From: Hyperoodon ampullatus
Taxonomy: Eukaryota; Chordata; Mammalia; Artiodactyla; Ziphiidae
Length of the DNA: 64,000 bases
Assembly: GCA_949752795.1 (NCBI GenBank)
Contig: OX457057.1
Location: 157,953,980 to 158,017,979, forward strand
Direction of reading: 5' to 3'
Of the stretch, positions 21,088 to 31,958 are shown piece by piece. Both the position numbers and the translations under genes were made by a program. Numbering within the stretch: the first letter of the stretch is position 1; every line of letters starts with the position of its first letter. The notes beneath the pieces are model-generated. The model saw only the letters and a program-made list of their open reading frames with translations, was not told the origin of the DNA and searched no databases.

Positions 21088-21320
21088 GAGACTTCTCTGG
21101 TGGTGTAGTGGTTAAGAATCCGCCTGCCAATGCAGGGGACACGGGTTCAAGCCCTGGCCCAGGACGATTCCACATGCCGCAGAGCAGCTAAGCCCCTGCC
21201 CCACAACTACTGAGCCTGAGCTCTAGAGTCCGCGAGTCACAACTACTGAGCCCGTGTGCCACAACTACTGAGCCCGTGTGCCACAACTACGAAGCCCACG
21301 TGCCTAGAGCCCATGCTCTC
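21088..21320 (+). mobile_element. CHR-type SINE with internal 22-bp duplication
   Basis: It reads 'acttctctggtggtgtagtggttaagaatccgcctgccaatgcaggggacacgggttcaagccc', with the long-form body. A 22-bp unit is perfectly doubled (21241-21262 and 21263-21284), with diverged versions either side. The A tail is replaced by an AT-rich end. It forms a close inverted pair with the next SINE. Confidence 0.88.
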
Positions 21321-21364
21321 TTTAATTAATTAATTTTTTAAAAGTAACATTTTTAAATGACTTT

Positions 21365-21563
21365 TTAAAAAATATTTATTTATTTGGCTGTGCTGGGTCT
21401 TAGCTGCAGCACATGGGATCTTCATTGTGGCATGCAGGATGTTTAGTTGCCGCATATGAACTCTTAGCTGCATGTGGAATCTAGTTCCCTGACCAGGGAT
21501 CGAACCCGGGCCCCCTGCATTGGTAGCACAGAAACTTAGCCACTGGACCACCAGGGAAGTCCC
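21365..21563 (-). mobile_element. CHR-type SINE, minus strand
   Basis: It starts with a reversed A-rich tail ('tttttaaaaaatatttatttatttggctgtgctgggtc') and ends '..agcactggaccaccagggaagtcc'-like text, with 'gggatcgaacccgggccccctgcattgg' as the reversed B-box region. The direct repeat TTAAATGAC lies at about 21353-21361 and 21564-21572. Confidence 0.88.
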
Positions 21564-21604
21564 TTAAATGACACTTTAAATGACATGGGAGGTGATTTGG
21601 TGTG

Positions 21605-21740
21605 CTTGAAAAGAGCTTCCAAGTTGGAAAGAGATAGGTTTTAATTCCAACTCTGCCTCTTACTGACTGAATGTTTCTGAGACTCAATTTCCTTATCTAT
21701 AAACATGCAGGTAATGACAAATGAACTAAATAAGATAAAA
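21605..21740 (+). repeat. MIR SINE relic
   Basis: 'ggttttaattccaactctgcctcttactgactgaatgtttctgagactcaatttccttatctataaacatgcaggtaatgac' follows MIR in the plus direction. Confidence 0.75.
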
Positions 21741-24384
21741 GTCTGTGAAAATGCATGGCAATCCAACATGGGAATAAGAAATAAGTTCAAAGACCCACTG
21801 AATTAGTCTCCTCTCTACGACTTAAAGCAAGCAAATTCAAGTCCGATTGGTCTGAAAAGCATAGTGTTTATGGGATGGCTTCAACCTTTATTCTCTAAAA
21901 GTCCTGCACTGGGAGAATTCACTCAAAATGAAGGGGGGGCAATTCAGATTATTACTCAGTCCTTTCCAAACTGTGACCTGAGTGCCATGAGCGGCTTAGC
22001 AAAAGTCTCTAGAGATTTAGTTCACCCCATTATGTTTGTCCTCGGCAGTTCTGCTCATTCCTGATATCAGAGAAAGAGAGAATGACCAAGAAAGAACCCA
22101 AAAGTAGCTTATGTGACAGCTATCTGAAGAAAAATCTAGATATTTGTATAGACACTTCATGGTTCTCAGTGAGGATCACTAGCTGAAGTAGGTTTCTCCC
22201 TACATTTGAGGTTGGGTATTTTCAGTGGTATCCAATTTCCTCACTTTTTTTTTTTTAATGGTATGGTGGGAAGAATATATTTTTAAGTGAAATGTATGTT
22301 TAAAGTTAGAAAAAATAAAATCTCAAAGCCCCAACACAGCTAAACCACAACTCAAACTTTCTCTTAGGTTAAAAGGAAGCCAATGAGCCCTAGAATTAAC
22401 TCTGAGCCACAGTGAGAAGCACAGAAAACAGGATTTCTTGTTAACTGCTGATCGCCCCCAAGTAAGGGATAAAGCAAACACAAGGAATTAGCCATATATG
22501 ACTTCAAACCACTGTCCACTGCTCAATCACAAAGGCTCATATTAGCAAAATGAAAAGAACTATTAAAAATATTTTTAAATCACAGAAAGCAAACAGTTCC
22601 ATATGAGAAAAGCCACACGATTGGAAGTCTTAAGAAAAATCAAAGCTTGATTTCAAATATACTTTTCTCTGGAGGGAAATAAATGCCACAGCATCTGCCT
22701 TCAATTCACTCATGACTGGTTAGGATTAGCACATCCCGTAATAACTTCTTGGTGTTAATTTCACAAAGGATAAGTAATCTACTATTAAGAAACCAAGAGA
22801 AATCATTTTAAAAATAACATCAGAACACCAGAGACCCAAAAACAAGTCTACCACCATTTACTAATAATAAAATAGAGTATCTAGCTTATTTTCAGAAAAG
22901 GCAAGTTCATGCAGCTTTACTGCTTACCTCCCAATTACAGACATTAAAACCCCCAACAACCAATTTCAGAACCGAGTATTTCACAGAATCTGCATTTTGG
23001 TTAAAATCAAAGATTAACATTTGGCCATAGGATATAAGAGAGAGTAGGAAATGGAATGAGGAAGAAATATTTATAATGAAGTTTGTACATATATGGACAA
23101 ATCCAAATTTCTGCAGAGGAAGCAAAATAAGTGGGATTTATTTCTCTGAACTTCTGTAGAACATGTCAGAGTTTCACTATTACACCATTTTAAGTAGTTG
23201 TCTACTTGTTTTCTGCACGTAATTATCTTTTGCAGTAAAATATTAAGTTGTGAGGGTGGATCCATGTTTTGCGGGGCCAGCATATGTAATCTGAGGGGTC
23301 CTCTCTAAGAAAAAGAATATAAAATTATGAATATAAATTACATAGAGTGGACTGCAAGTGAGGGCCCCTGGAGGTTAAATACCAGCAGCTTCACAGTAAA
23401 TTCATCACAAGGGTGAGAACTTACCAAGTCTCAAATTTCTGCTTCGTCCACATGGTGTCTTGCAGAGCACTGGGTATTTTACAGACATTCAGTACGTGTT
23501 GATTCCACTCGTGTCAGAATCAAAGGATCTGACTATGAGATTAAATTCAAGGTCAAGCCTTGGCCTACCTAAACAGTTCAAGATATACCTTAACTCTTCA
23601 TTCAGTTATACCTTAAATGATTGTTTGAATTAAATGTAATTTGAATTCATGTTGATTCTGTTATTTAACAATTGTCATCTAGCAATATTTTAACAATCCA
23701 AAAATGCCTACCCACCGTGATAGGAGAACAAACCGATTTTTTAAAATCATCAAATAAAAGCTGGATGTACATGAGCCACAGACTAAACACTCTAGTTCCT
23801 GTGTGTATGCCCACTATTTATGATGAGCAGCTGGAATTCACGTGTACTCTTTTACTGACTATGGACATCTGTGGCCTATTATCAATGGAGTTACCCCATA
23901 AGCAGAAGAGGTTACCAATTCCAAAGAAAACTTGTAGGAGTTTTTGATGTGTTGACCTATTTCCTCATTCTGCCTGCCAACAGTTAGCATACTGCATCCT
24001 TTTTATAAATATGAAACAGTGGAAAGAAAATTCATATAATTCTTCAGGTTCTATTTATAGGTGTGAGGTATTATACAAGCAAACAAACTATGAAAGAAAT
24101 GACTCACTAATCCCACAGGTTTATACTCCAGGCTTAATATTTTAAGTACTGCTATGTGAAAAAAAACTACGGAACTTCCCACCTATGTCAAAGTCCAGAG
24201 TTATCTTAACCGGATCACTGCATAATAAAGTATAGACATTCTGTGAATGTTCCTGAATATGAACATATCAATAACCATTGGTCCAAACGATTTCACTCTT
24301 TATGCATCTATGAGGAAAATATCTTGAGAAAAACTCACTGTTATCAATAACCTTATTCGCGTCGTAACAGAATTAGATTATTAA
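21741..24384. other. Unassigned AT-rich intronic sequence
   Basis: About 2.6 kb without a recognised exon or repeat. It has a T run near 22243-22256 and many short stop-rich frames. The frames of 60-95 codons here show no domain. Confidence 0.5.
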
Positions 24385-25526
24385 AGGCCTTTCTTAAGAC
24401 TGATAAACATGACTGCATAAAAATAATTTTTAATGTCTTCATAAAAAAGAATATTTGTAAACAACATTTAAAACCAAGGGACAAATTAGAAAAAAATATT
24501 TCCAACATATGATAGGCAAAAAAACCTAATTTTGATAATATACAAAGAGTTACAATTAGATGATCAACAATTAGATAACAATAGTCCAAAATAAAAATAA
24601 AGATATGAACAGAGAGTACACAAAAAACACAAATGACCAATAAGTATTTTAAAACATGCTATACCTCACTCATAAATGTAAGAAACATAAATATAAAAAC
24701 AATGAGCTACTTTTCAATGGACAGATGATAGCAGAGATGGTTTCAATTGCAGACATGAAAATACAGCTGGTAAGAGTGTAGGGAAAGCAAAGGGACACTC
24801 TCATTTTCTATGGACAGGAGAGTGGTTGGTACAGCTTTCTGGAGGGCAGTCTAGCAACATCTTTCACATTTTAAAATGCTTATATGTTTTGACCCATCAG
24901 CTGCTCTTCTATGAAATTATCCTATAGAGTTCTCAAACAAATACTTAGAAAATATATACTCAAAGACACTCTTTGCAGCATTGTTTAAAAGTTTAAAAAC
25001 AAATTAAACTGGAGAGAGCTTAACTGTCCATCCACAGAATACTCCATTCAATAAGTACTGTAAAGCCACTAAAAAGAATATAGTAAACCTATCTATATGT
25101 GCTGACTTTAAAATAACAATAACTTACATTTCTTGAGCTTTCACTATGCCAGCTGCTGTTCTAAGCCCTTTATATACGTTGAAGAACTTACTGAGTAAAA
25201 AAATCTCCAAGACAAAGATAAGCAAAAAAAGCAAGGCACAGAACACACTATGTACTATGAGTCTATTTATATCGTAAATATATATGATAAAATCATACAT
25301 AAATAAAAATATATAAACACACATTTCTATATACCCAGAAAAACTTGGGAATAATACAGAAGGAATAATTTACAGATATTATCCAGGAAGAATGGGACTG
25401 GAAATAGGACTTGGGGAAGTAGAAATTTTTTCTTTTTATTTCTTTTTTTTTCCATAATTTTCTGAGTTGTTTGAACTTTATATACATGGATTACTTCTAT
25501 TTTTAAAATGTTAATATGTGTTACCT
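24385..25526 (+). repeat. Decayed ancient L1 3' end
   Basis: The order matches the ORF2 C-terminus of old L1M elements: 'ggacaaattagaaaaaaatatttccaacat', 'gaccaataagtattttaaaacatgctatacctcactc', 'ggagggcagtctagcaacatc', 'cactctttgcagcattgtttaaaag', 'gccactaaaaagaatatagtaaacc'. A MIR piece interrupts it at about 25108-25192. No open frame survives. Confidence 0.7.
25108..25192 (-). repeat. MIR 3' fragment nested in the decayed L1
   Basis: 'aaaataacaataacttacatttcttgagctttcactatgccagctgctgttctaagccctttatatacgttg' is reverse-complement MIR tail sequence. Confidence 0.75.
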
Positions 25527-26461
25527 GCCTAATTAGGTTACAGTTTGTATCTATTTTTTTTTCTTCCTACTTCCACGTATTTTAAAAAACCTAATAAATG
25601 TTATTTAGGAAAAAGTAGTAATATGAGAAAACATTAACGTTTCTTTTTATACCCTTCTATGGTATAAGAATTTTTAACACGAGCATCTATTATTTTCAAA
25701 ATTTAAAAATCTAGTTAAAAATCAATATTCACTAAGTCAAACAGAACACCCTATGTTCCTTCCTTCCTTCCTTATGCAGGAAACCCCAGAATACAAGGAT
25801 GTGGATGAGGACTCTCATGATTCTAAAGCAATCATTTAGCTGACAGTTTTCTTCTTCCCAATACCAAGTCAATTTAATAATAATTTTTAAAAGATCAAGC
25901 TTAATTATATAAATCAAACAAAAATAATGGGGGGAAATACAGCTATCAATTATCAATGTGTGAATTATAATGCACACTGCTCTATTTATTCTGTGTAACA
26001 TATGACTTAACAACATAGATCAAGGACGATATGTCTGTGCATACCCGTAAAGCAGCCAATACATGGTGATTGTTAATAGTACATTTAGCAATTTTAATTC
26101 TCACAACAACCCAATAAGGTTCCTGGTTAATTGACTAATTTAGAAAATTATGAAAACATGGAGAAAACTGTAGAGTGGCAAATGATAACTGAAATCTATA
26201 AACAATTGAATCTACCTTTATGATAGGTACTCCTAACTCTTTTATAGATGTTTTTGTGAGATATTTTTACCAGAAATGGACAGTGAAGAAGCTCCTGAAT
26301 AATCTCCATGCCCTTTGTTCCAAAGGTCCTTCCTTCCAGGCAACCCTTCCTCACGCGTCTCTCTCTCAGCATACCAAGTGCAGGTGATTCAGAACCTCAT
26401 GCCTTCACTCTGCAAACAGCCTGATCTTTCTGTCACCTCTCACACCCCTTCAGATTCTTAC
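25527..26461. other. Intronic sequence downstream of the RGL1 exon
   Basis: This is intron 3' of the exon in gene orientation. A short (CCTT)n run lies at 25756-25773. No repeat family is clear. The segment next to the exon supplies the donor site. Confidence 0.5.
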
Positions 26462-26670
26462 CTGTCCAGCAGCAGCTCCAGCACTTCTTTAGTGGAGGCA
26501 AAGCCTCTGTACGTTGACAGGAAGATGCTGATGTAGGTAAAGTCATTGTCCCCAAAAGCTGTCAGCAGGTTCTCCACGAGCTTCTCCAACGTGCCAGCTT
26601 TTATGGTCCTGATCTTACACGTCTCATACTGACTGACTGTATGCCCCGGAGGCAGCTGGTCGCCTTCAAC
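26462..26670 (-). CDS. RGL1: RGL1 internal exon, REM (RasGEF N-terminal) domain
   Basis: Read on the minus strand, this 209-bp exon is open throughout: 69 codons beginning VEGDQLPPGHTVSQYETCK, then IRTIKAGTLEKLVENLLTAF, and ending KEVLELLLD plus two bases (phase 2). It is bounded by an acceptor (..TTATTGTACAG) and a strong donor (ACAG|GTAAGAATC). The sequence matches the start of the REM domain of RGL1, as distinct from RALGDS, which has different residues after KAGTLEKLVE. RGL1 exchanges GDP for GTP on RalA/RalB and is a Ras effector through a C-terminal RA domain; REM stabilises the CDC25 domain. The acceptor pyrimidine tract is weak. Preceding and following exons were not seen. The paralogue call is from memory of the family. 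Confidence 0.9.
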
Positions 26671-28722
26671 CTGTACAATAAATTCATGATTTTGATCAGG
26701 AGGAATGACTCCCTAAGGTAAAACTGAAAACATTGAAGTAGTTGAAGCATGTTTTCCCTTACTCTTAATTTCCCTACAGGAAGTCAGGTAAGGCAATCCT
26801 CTCACCTGTGAGTGTAGTAGAGCCGGATGGGCGGGCGGGGGCATGTAGGGGTGGTATGTGCATTCCCTTCCTCTCTAGAAGTAGAGGTATTACTTCATAG
26901 AGGTTACATGTGCTTCTACTTACTTCCCTATCAAGAACTAGGTTGCTGGCATATCCTGTCGAGAATGCTTTCTATGACCCCCAGGACCAAGTTTAGCAAA
27001 TCTTTATCAATCACTCCCTCTGTATTGTTCCACGGTAAGTTTTCAAACTCACTCTCAAAGACAGCTCCTACAATGGTGTGCCGGAACCGATCGTGCTGGC
27101 TTTGGAGAGCTGATTGTTAAATATTTAGATTTGTGTGAGCCAGATGACATCATGCTGATAGCTTGAAAAAATCAGCCATGGGAAGAGTATGCTCTCCACA
27201 GACATCTAGGGAGATCTGACCGCGATCTGATGTTCTTTAGTTCATGGGAGGCAACACACTTTCTGATTCAGTATCACTGGTCATCAACAGAGTTGGCTGA
27301 GAAGTGTTTGTACGGAGCAGACCTCGGCTAATCTTTGACGAGTAATGGAAAGTGTAGGTGGGTGCGTGACCCCTGCCTTCTGGAGACTTGCAATGTACAA
27401 GAGAAGATGTTTCCTTCTGAAAAGTAGCTATCACATGAGAATGAAACTGTGAATAGTATTGGTAGGTATAACTGCACCTTGGAGACATAAACCATAATAC
27501 TAAAGAACTAGATTAGTGATAATATCTGTAAAGCTTCAAAACTGAGCATGAGGGAAGTGAAATAAACTGAAGAAAAATACAGGTGTGCCTTACATTCTAC
27601 AATAAACCTGTGCCTAACAAATTATACAGCGACGTGATTTTCAAAGTTTAACCTGTCCTTCATAGGCATAGGGGAAGATGCCCTACAGAGAGGAACTTTT
27701 TCTAAGCAAATAATCATTCTAAGCAATGCAAACAATCACCAGGCGAGATCTCTGAATTTTAAGTGTGAATTGTTTTATATCAGATTTTCCTAAATTGAAA
27801 TCATCAGACATGTGAAGATTAAAGAAAAGGGGCAAAAAAGAGAGAACCGAACCTCTAAATGATGATATTGTGCTTATTAAGTCACGTTTGCTATTTCTTC
27901 ACCTGGCCTGTCAAAAGTTAAACCACTGGAAGGAAATTAGCAGGCAAGATTGCCTTCTGTAGGACCAAAGCAAAGGCCATCACTTTTAGAAGGGGCTTAG
28001 AATAGCTTAATGTCATCACAGCTAACTGCTAGCAGGAGTTAATATTAAGACTCCAGCATATGCGGTGGATGACTTGATTTCTTTATCTAATTTTTGAAAG
28101 ATACTTTTACTTTACCAAGGAAAGGGTTCTGGTTCAGTCAAAATACCAAATGTTTCTTTAGGCCTCTTAGGCCTGTTGACTCAGATCATGGCCTTACAAT
28201 CATTCTTTATCACACTGTATGTAGTTTTAGAATAGGCCTAATAGTATCCATCTGTCTTCCAGGAGCTTCAGTTAACTTCAACTAGAAACAACAAATGAAG
28301 AATATATATGGTTTCAAAGTCTAATTATGTTTTTAATTACTTGGTACAGTGTTGTCCTAAGTGTGTGCTATAAAACACTAGTTCCAAAACAAAAGGTCCT
28401 GCAGTCAAGTTTGGAAACTATAGAGTTAAACAAAGTCCAATATACTTCTGTGTTGTAGAATTTCTTAAAGTTTTTAATATGTTAACATGGTATGAAACTC
28501 CAAAAGAAGGATATGGTATATGACATTTTCTAATGGATTTCCCTTTAGTCTCAGAGCATCTTGCAGAACATCAGAATGAACATACTTTGGAAAATGTTAG
28601 CTTAGTAAGTCACTGTGATGCATTTCAAACTTAATTCACATATGCCACTTTTTACTTAAAAAAAGAAACATCGAGACATTATAAAATAAAATGTTAATTT
28701 TTATCTTCAAACATCTTTGTTC
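26671..28722. other. RGL1 intron 5' of the exon, unassigned
   Basis: In gene orientation this lies upstream of the exon. It holds a G-quadruplex-type motif at 26829-26851. No other exon, repeat family or RNA gene was recognised. Confidence 0.5.
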
Positions 28723-29001
28723 CAAACTTACGGTTACCACGGGGGAAAGAGGGGGATGGGATGACTGGGAGATTGGGGCTGACAGACATACACTACCACG
28801 GTCAAAACAGGTAACCACTGAGAACCTACTATATCGCACAGGGAACTCCACTCAGTGCTCTGTGGTGACCGAAATGCGAAGGAAATCGAAAAACAAGTGT
28901 ATATATGTATACATATGACTGATTCGCTTTGCTGTACAGCAAGAAACTAACACAACCTTGTAAAGCAACTACACTCCAATAAAAATTAATGTAAAAAAAA
29001 A
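28723..29001 (+). mobile_element. 5'-truncated L1 3'UTR
   Basis: 'aaacttacggttaccacgggggaaagagggggatgggatgactgggagattggggctgacag', 'gaacctactatatcgcacagggaactccactcag', 'gctgtacagcaagaaactaacac' and 'ctacactccaataaaaatt' are the artiodactyl-type L1 3' end, closing in an A tail. Confidence 0.85.
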
Positions 29002-31467
29002 TCCATGTTCCTTTGATCTCTTTCTTACTACCAAAATTTAGGGATATTTTGTGTTTTTTACTTTGTCACCTCTAAAGATCTGGCCAAAATAATGATCAGT
29101 CTGATAATATTAAAAAGTAGTAGTTAAAAAATATACCTCAATTTCAAATGTTAACAACAACAAAAGGAATGGCTTCTCAGTTTCTACAGATAGTCAAGCT
29201 CTAATCCTAAATCAAGTTTCCTTACCTTGTGACAATGTCAGGGTTCCCTCACAAAACAATTTTATACTTTGATGATTCTTACCTTACTCACAATGCAAAT
29301 TCCACTTTAAATCTTTTCTTATTACAAGTAATAACTATTTAAAAGAACTGATTTTTCCCTAAGCAGTGATGTCGCCAAAAATTCAAACACAGAGAAAAAT
29401 GCTTGTCAAAGACCCTGATGAAGTGGGTCCCTTTTCCTGCCAGAAAGCAGATTTGGCAGGAAGCCACGTTTCTCCCTTGGGAATGGAATCATGTTACTCA
29501 TTACCCCAGTCGCCTCCCTTCACTCCTTTTACTCTGAAAAAAATCTCAGTACGCATGCTTGATCCCCATAAGTCCCTTCAATGGTTTCTGTTCCTCAGTG
29601 TTTTTATCTGTACATTAGGAAGAACCATGATTGAGCTAACAGAATGGCTAATAGAATATTCTGAATATTTAGATTTTACAAATCATTCTCTCATGGCAAC
29701 AGGTGAGCATCAATGGCAATATCATAAAATGAAGTACAGGAATTGCTCTGATGCCTAAAGCCATTCTCACAAAAGTTAACAATGCAACTTAAGATGTCAG
29801 AGCACTTGCTTACTCTCATTTTCTGCACATTTGCTAAGTACCCTAATATCTCTTTGCTATAGCAGGGGGAAGGCCAGATTTTCGAAGATGAGTTTTAATT
29901 TACCAACATTGAAATAAAGTACATTTTTATGAAATAAAAATTTTGTAATTATCTGCTTGTTACTGGAATGGAAATAAAATGATACAAAAGTGAAACACAC
30001 AAAAATACACTACGCCTATGGTTAGAATGGAGAAGCTAAAATTGTAGTTTCATTTTTGCAGCAAAATATTCAATAGCTACGTGACCCTTAAGAGACTTTA
30101 GGGTCTGTTTTGTTTATAATATCTCAATACCTTTAAATTCTAGTTTAAAAGAATAGTTGGGAGAGGCAGCGGGGAGAGCCTTGGCAGACAAGTGTTTAAA
30201 AACCCAGACTTAGAAGAGCAAGACACGGAGGGCTGAGCATGCCCTCTGGGTTAGCACGCTAACAGGAAACAGCTCAATCTGGATTTAATCAGAGACCATC
30301 GCTTTACTGACAAGATCATGATACTGAGGCCACAAGAATGTTTCATAATTGTTTTTTTGGCCAATCCTTCTGCCATTAGAATTCAGCTTTTCCTAAGAGA
30401 ACATGTCTGACTCCTATGGGGTAAATATCTAAAACCCTGCCCAACTGTCCTAGCCATGGAATTTCCATAATTACCAATTTTGACATAAGGGGAACAGGAG
30501 AAAGAGAATGTGAGAGATGAGATGTGCCATGTTTCAATCGTGTTTCCAGTCATTGAGAAATATACTCTTTCGCCTTTGAAAACGTAAACTGTTCACAACT
30601 TGGGTGTTTCTAATTTTTAAAAAATTGTCTTCAATCAATATAATCCTTTAGTCATCTGATACGTTAACAGGGAACGTGTTAAGTAAACAACCTCATTAGA
30701 CTGGAGACAGTATGAAGTTCTTCTCCAAGCCATGCTTAATCTTCAGTACATCAGTTCTCAGGCAGCCTGGCTTGAGCAGAAACGTAAATAGTGAGCACTC
30801 TTCCAGTCATACATAACTCCCTAAGAAAATCTAAAACCCAGAGCCAAGGTTTTACAGAACTTTAAGAATAGCACATTGCTCTCTGTACGCTCATCCCAGA
30901 ACACCAAGGGTCTATTTTGTAACATCTATTCAAATGCTCTGTAACCACCACCCAGAAACAATAAGAAACCACCACAGTATAGGAAATACTGTGAGATGAC
31001 TCACAAACTCTGATCATTTGTCCACCTTGCCACGCAAAGAAAAAATATGTGTACGTAACGGCACAAAGCAGAACGTTATGGAGAGGCCAGTGCATCTGAG
31101 TATAGAGATCTATTTACACGTGGGACATTCAGAGACGTAAGGCATAGTCTATACGAAACTTAAGGCATGTGATGTCAAGCTCAGTGTGAGCTTCTGCATC
31201 GTGTGAACTTCTACTCTGGGTGTCAACTAACTTCTTTTGCTAGGTTAGGGTTGCTAGGATGCCCAGCTAAATTTTAATTTCAGAAAAATAATAAATGAGT
31301 AATTTGGGAGCGTAAGTATGTCTCATGCAATATTTAGGACCTACTCATACTGAAAAATGATTTGTTGTTTATCTGAATTTCCAAATTAACCTGGCATCTG
31401 TATTTTTATTTCCTAAGTCTGGCAATTCGCTGCTAAGTGCATACAAAGGGTACAGAACGGATCTCTC
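29002..31467. other. Unassigned intronic sequence
   Basis: No exon or clear repeat was recognised. A 130-codon plus-strand frame lies at 29366-29758; part of it ('cagtgtttttatctgtacattaggaag') looks like MIR text, which argues against coding. Confidence 0.45.
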
Positions 31468-31720
31468 ATTTATTCATCCACTTATTCGGGCACACATTAA
31501 CAAAACGGTACTATGTGCCAGGCACTGTGCAAGACAGTAGAGATACAAAGGTAAAGAGCATGTAGTTCAGACACCCAGGATGTTCAGTCTGAAGGAGGAA
31601 ACAGACACAAAGAAACCATTATAATGCAATATGAGTAAAATGGTGGACAGATAGGCAGATACCATGGAAGAACCAGGAGCGACTCTACATAGAGGCAGCA
31701 TCTGAAAGTGACGGGAAAGA
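31468..31720 (-). repeat. L2 LINE relic
   Basis: 'catttattcatccacttattcgggcacacattaac', 'ctatgtgccaggcactgtgcaagacagtagagatacaaagg' and 'ggaggaaacagacacaaagaaaccattataatgcaatatgag' read as reverse-complement L2. Confidence 0.65.
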
Positions 31721-31815
31721 TAAGGATACCACCCACATGAAAGAAAATTGAGAAAGAGAAGCCAGATTCTTGTGAGGCAGAGGCACTGAATTCCACTTTA
31801 GTAATGTAAAACTTG

Positions 31816-31944
31816 GGAATTCCCTGGCAGTCCAGTGGTTAGGACTCTGCACTTCCACTGCAGGGGGCACTGGTTCAAACCCAGGTCGGGGAACTAAGAT
31901 CCCACAGGTCGCACAGCATGGCCAAAACAAGGGGGGGGAAAAAG
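31816..31944 (+). mobile_element. Short tRNA-derived SINE (older CHR type)
   Basis: 'gggaattccctggcagtccagtggttaggactctgcacttccactgcagggggcactggttcaaacccaggtcggggaactaagatcccacaggtcgcacagcatggcc' is an older CHR/Bov-type SINE head with recognisable A- and B-boxes. Imperfect flanking repeats, AATGTAAAACTTG (31803) and AAATGTAAAATTTG (31945), mark the ends. It inserted just after the L2 relic. Confidence 0.85.
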
Positions 31945-31958
31945 AAATGTAAAATTTG

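Noticed and set aside
26315..26536. 73-codon plus-strand frame over the RGL1 exon
   Set aside because: It is the shadow of the minus-strand exon, which has matching splice sites and a family match.
29366..29758. 130-codon plus-strand frame
   Set aside because: Part of it looks like MIR text and no conserved domain is visible; likely chance.
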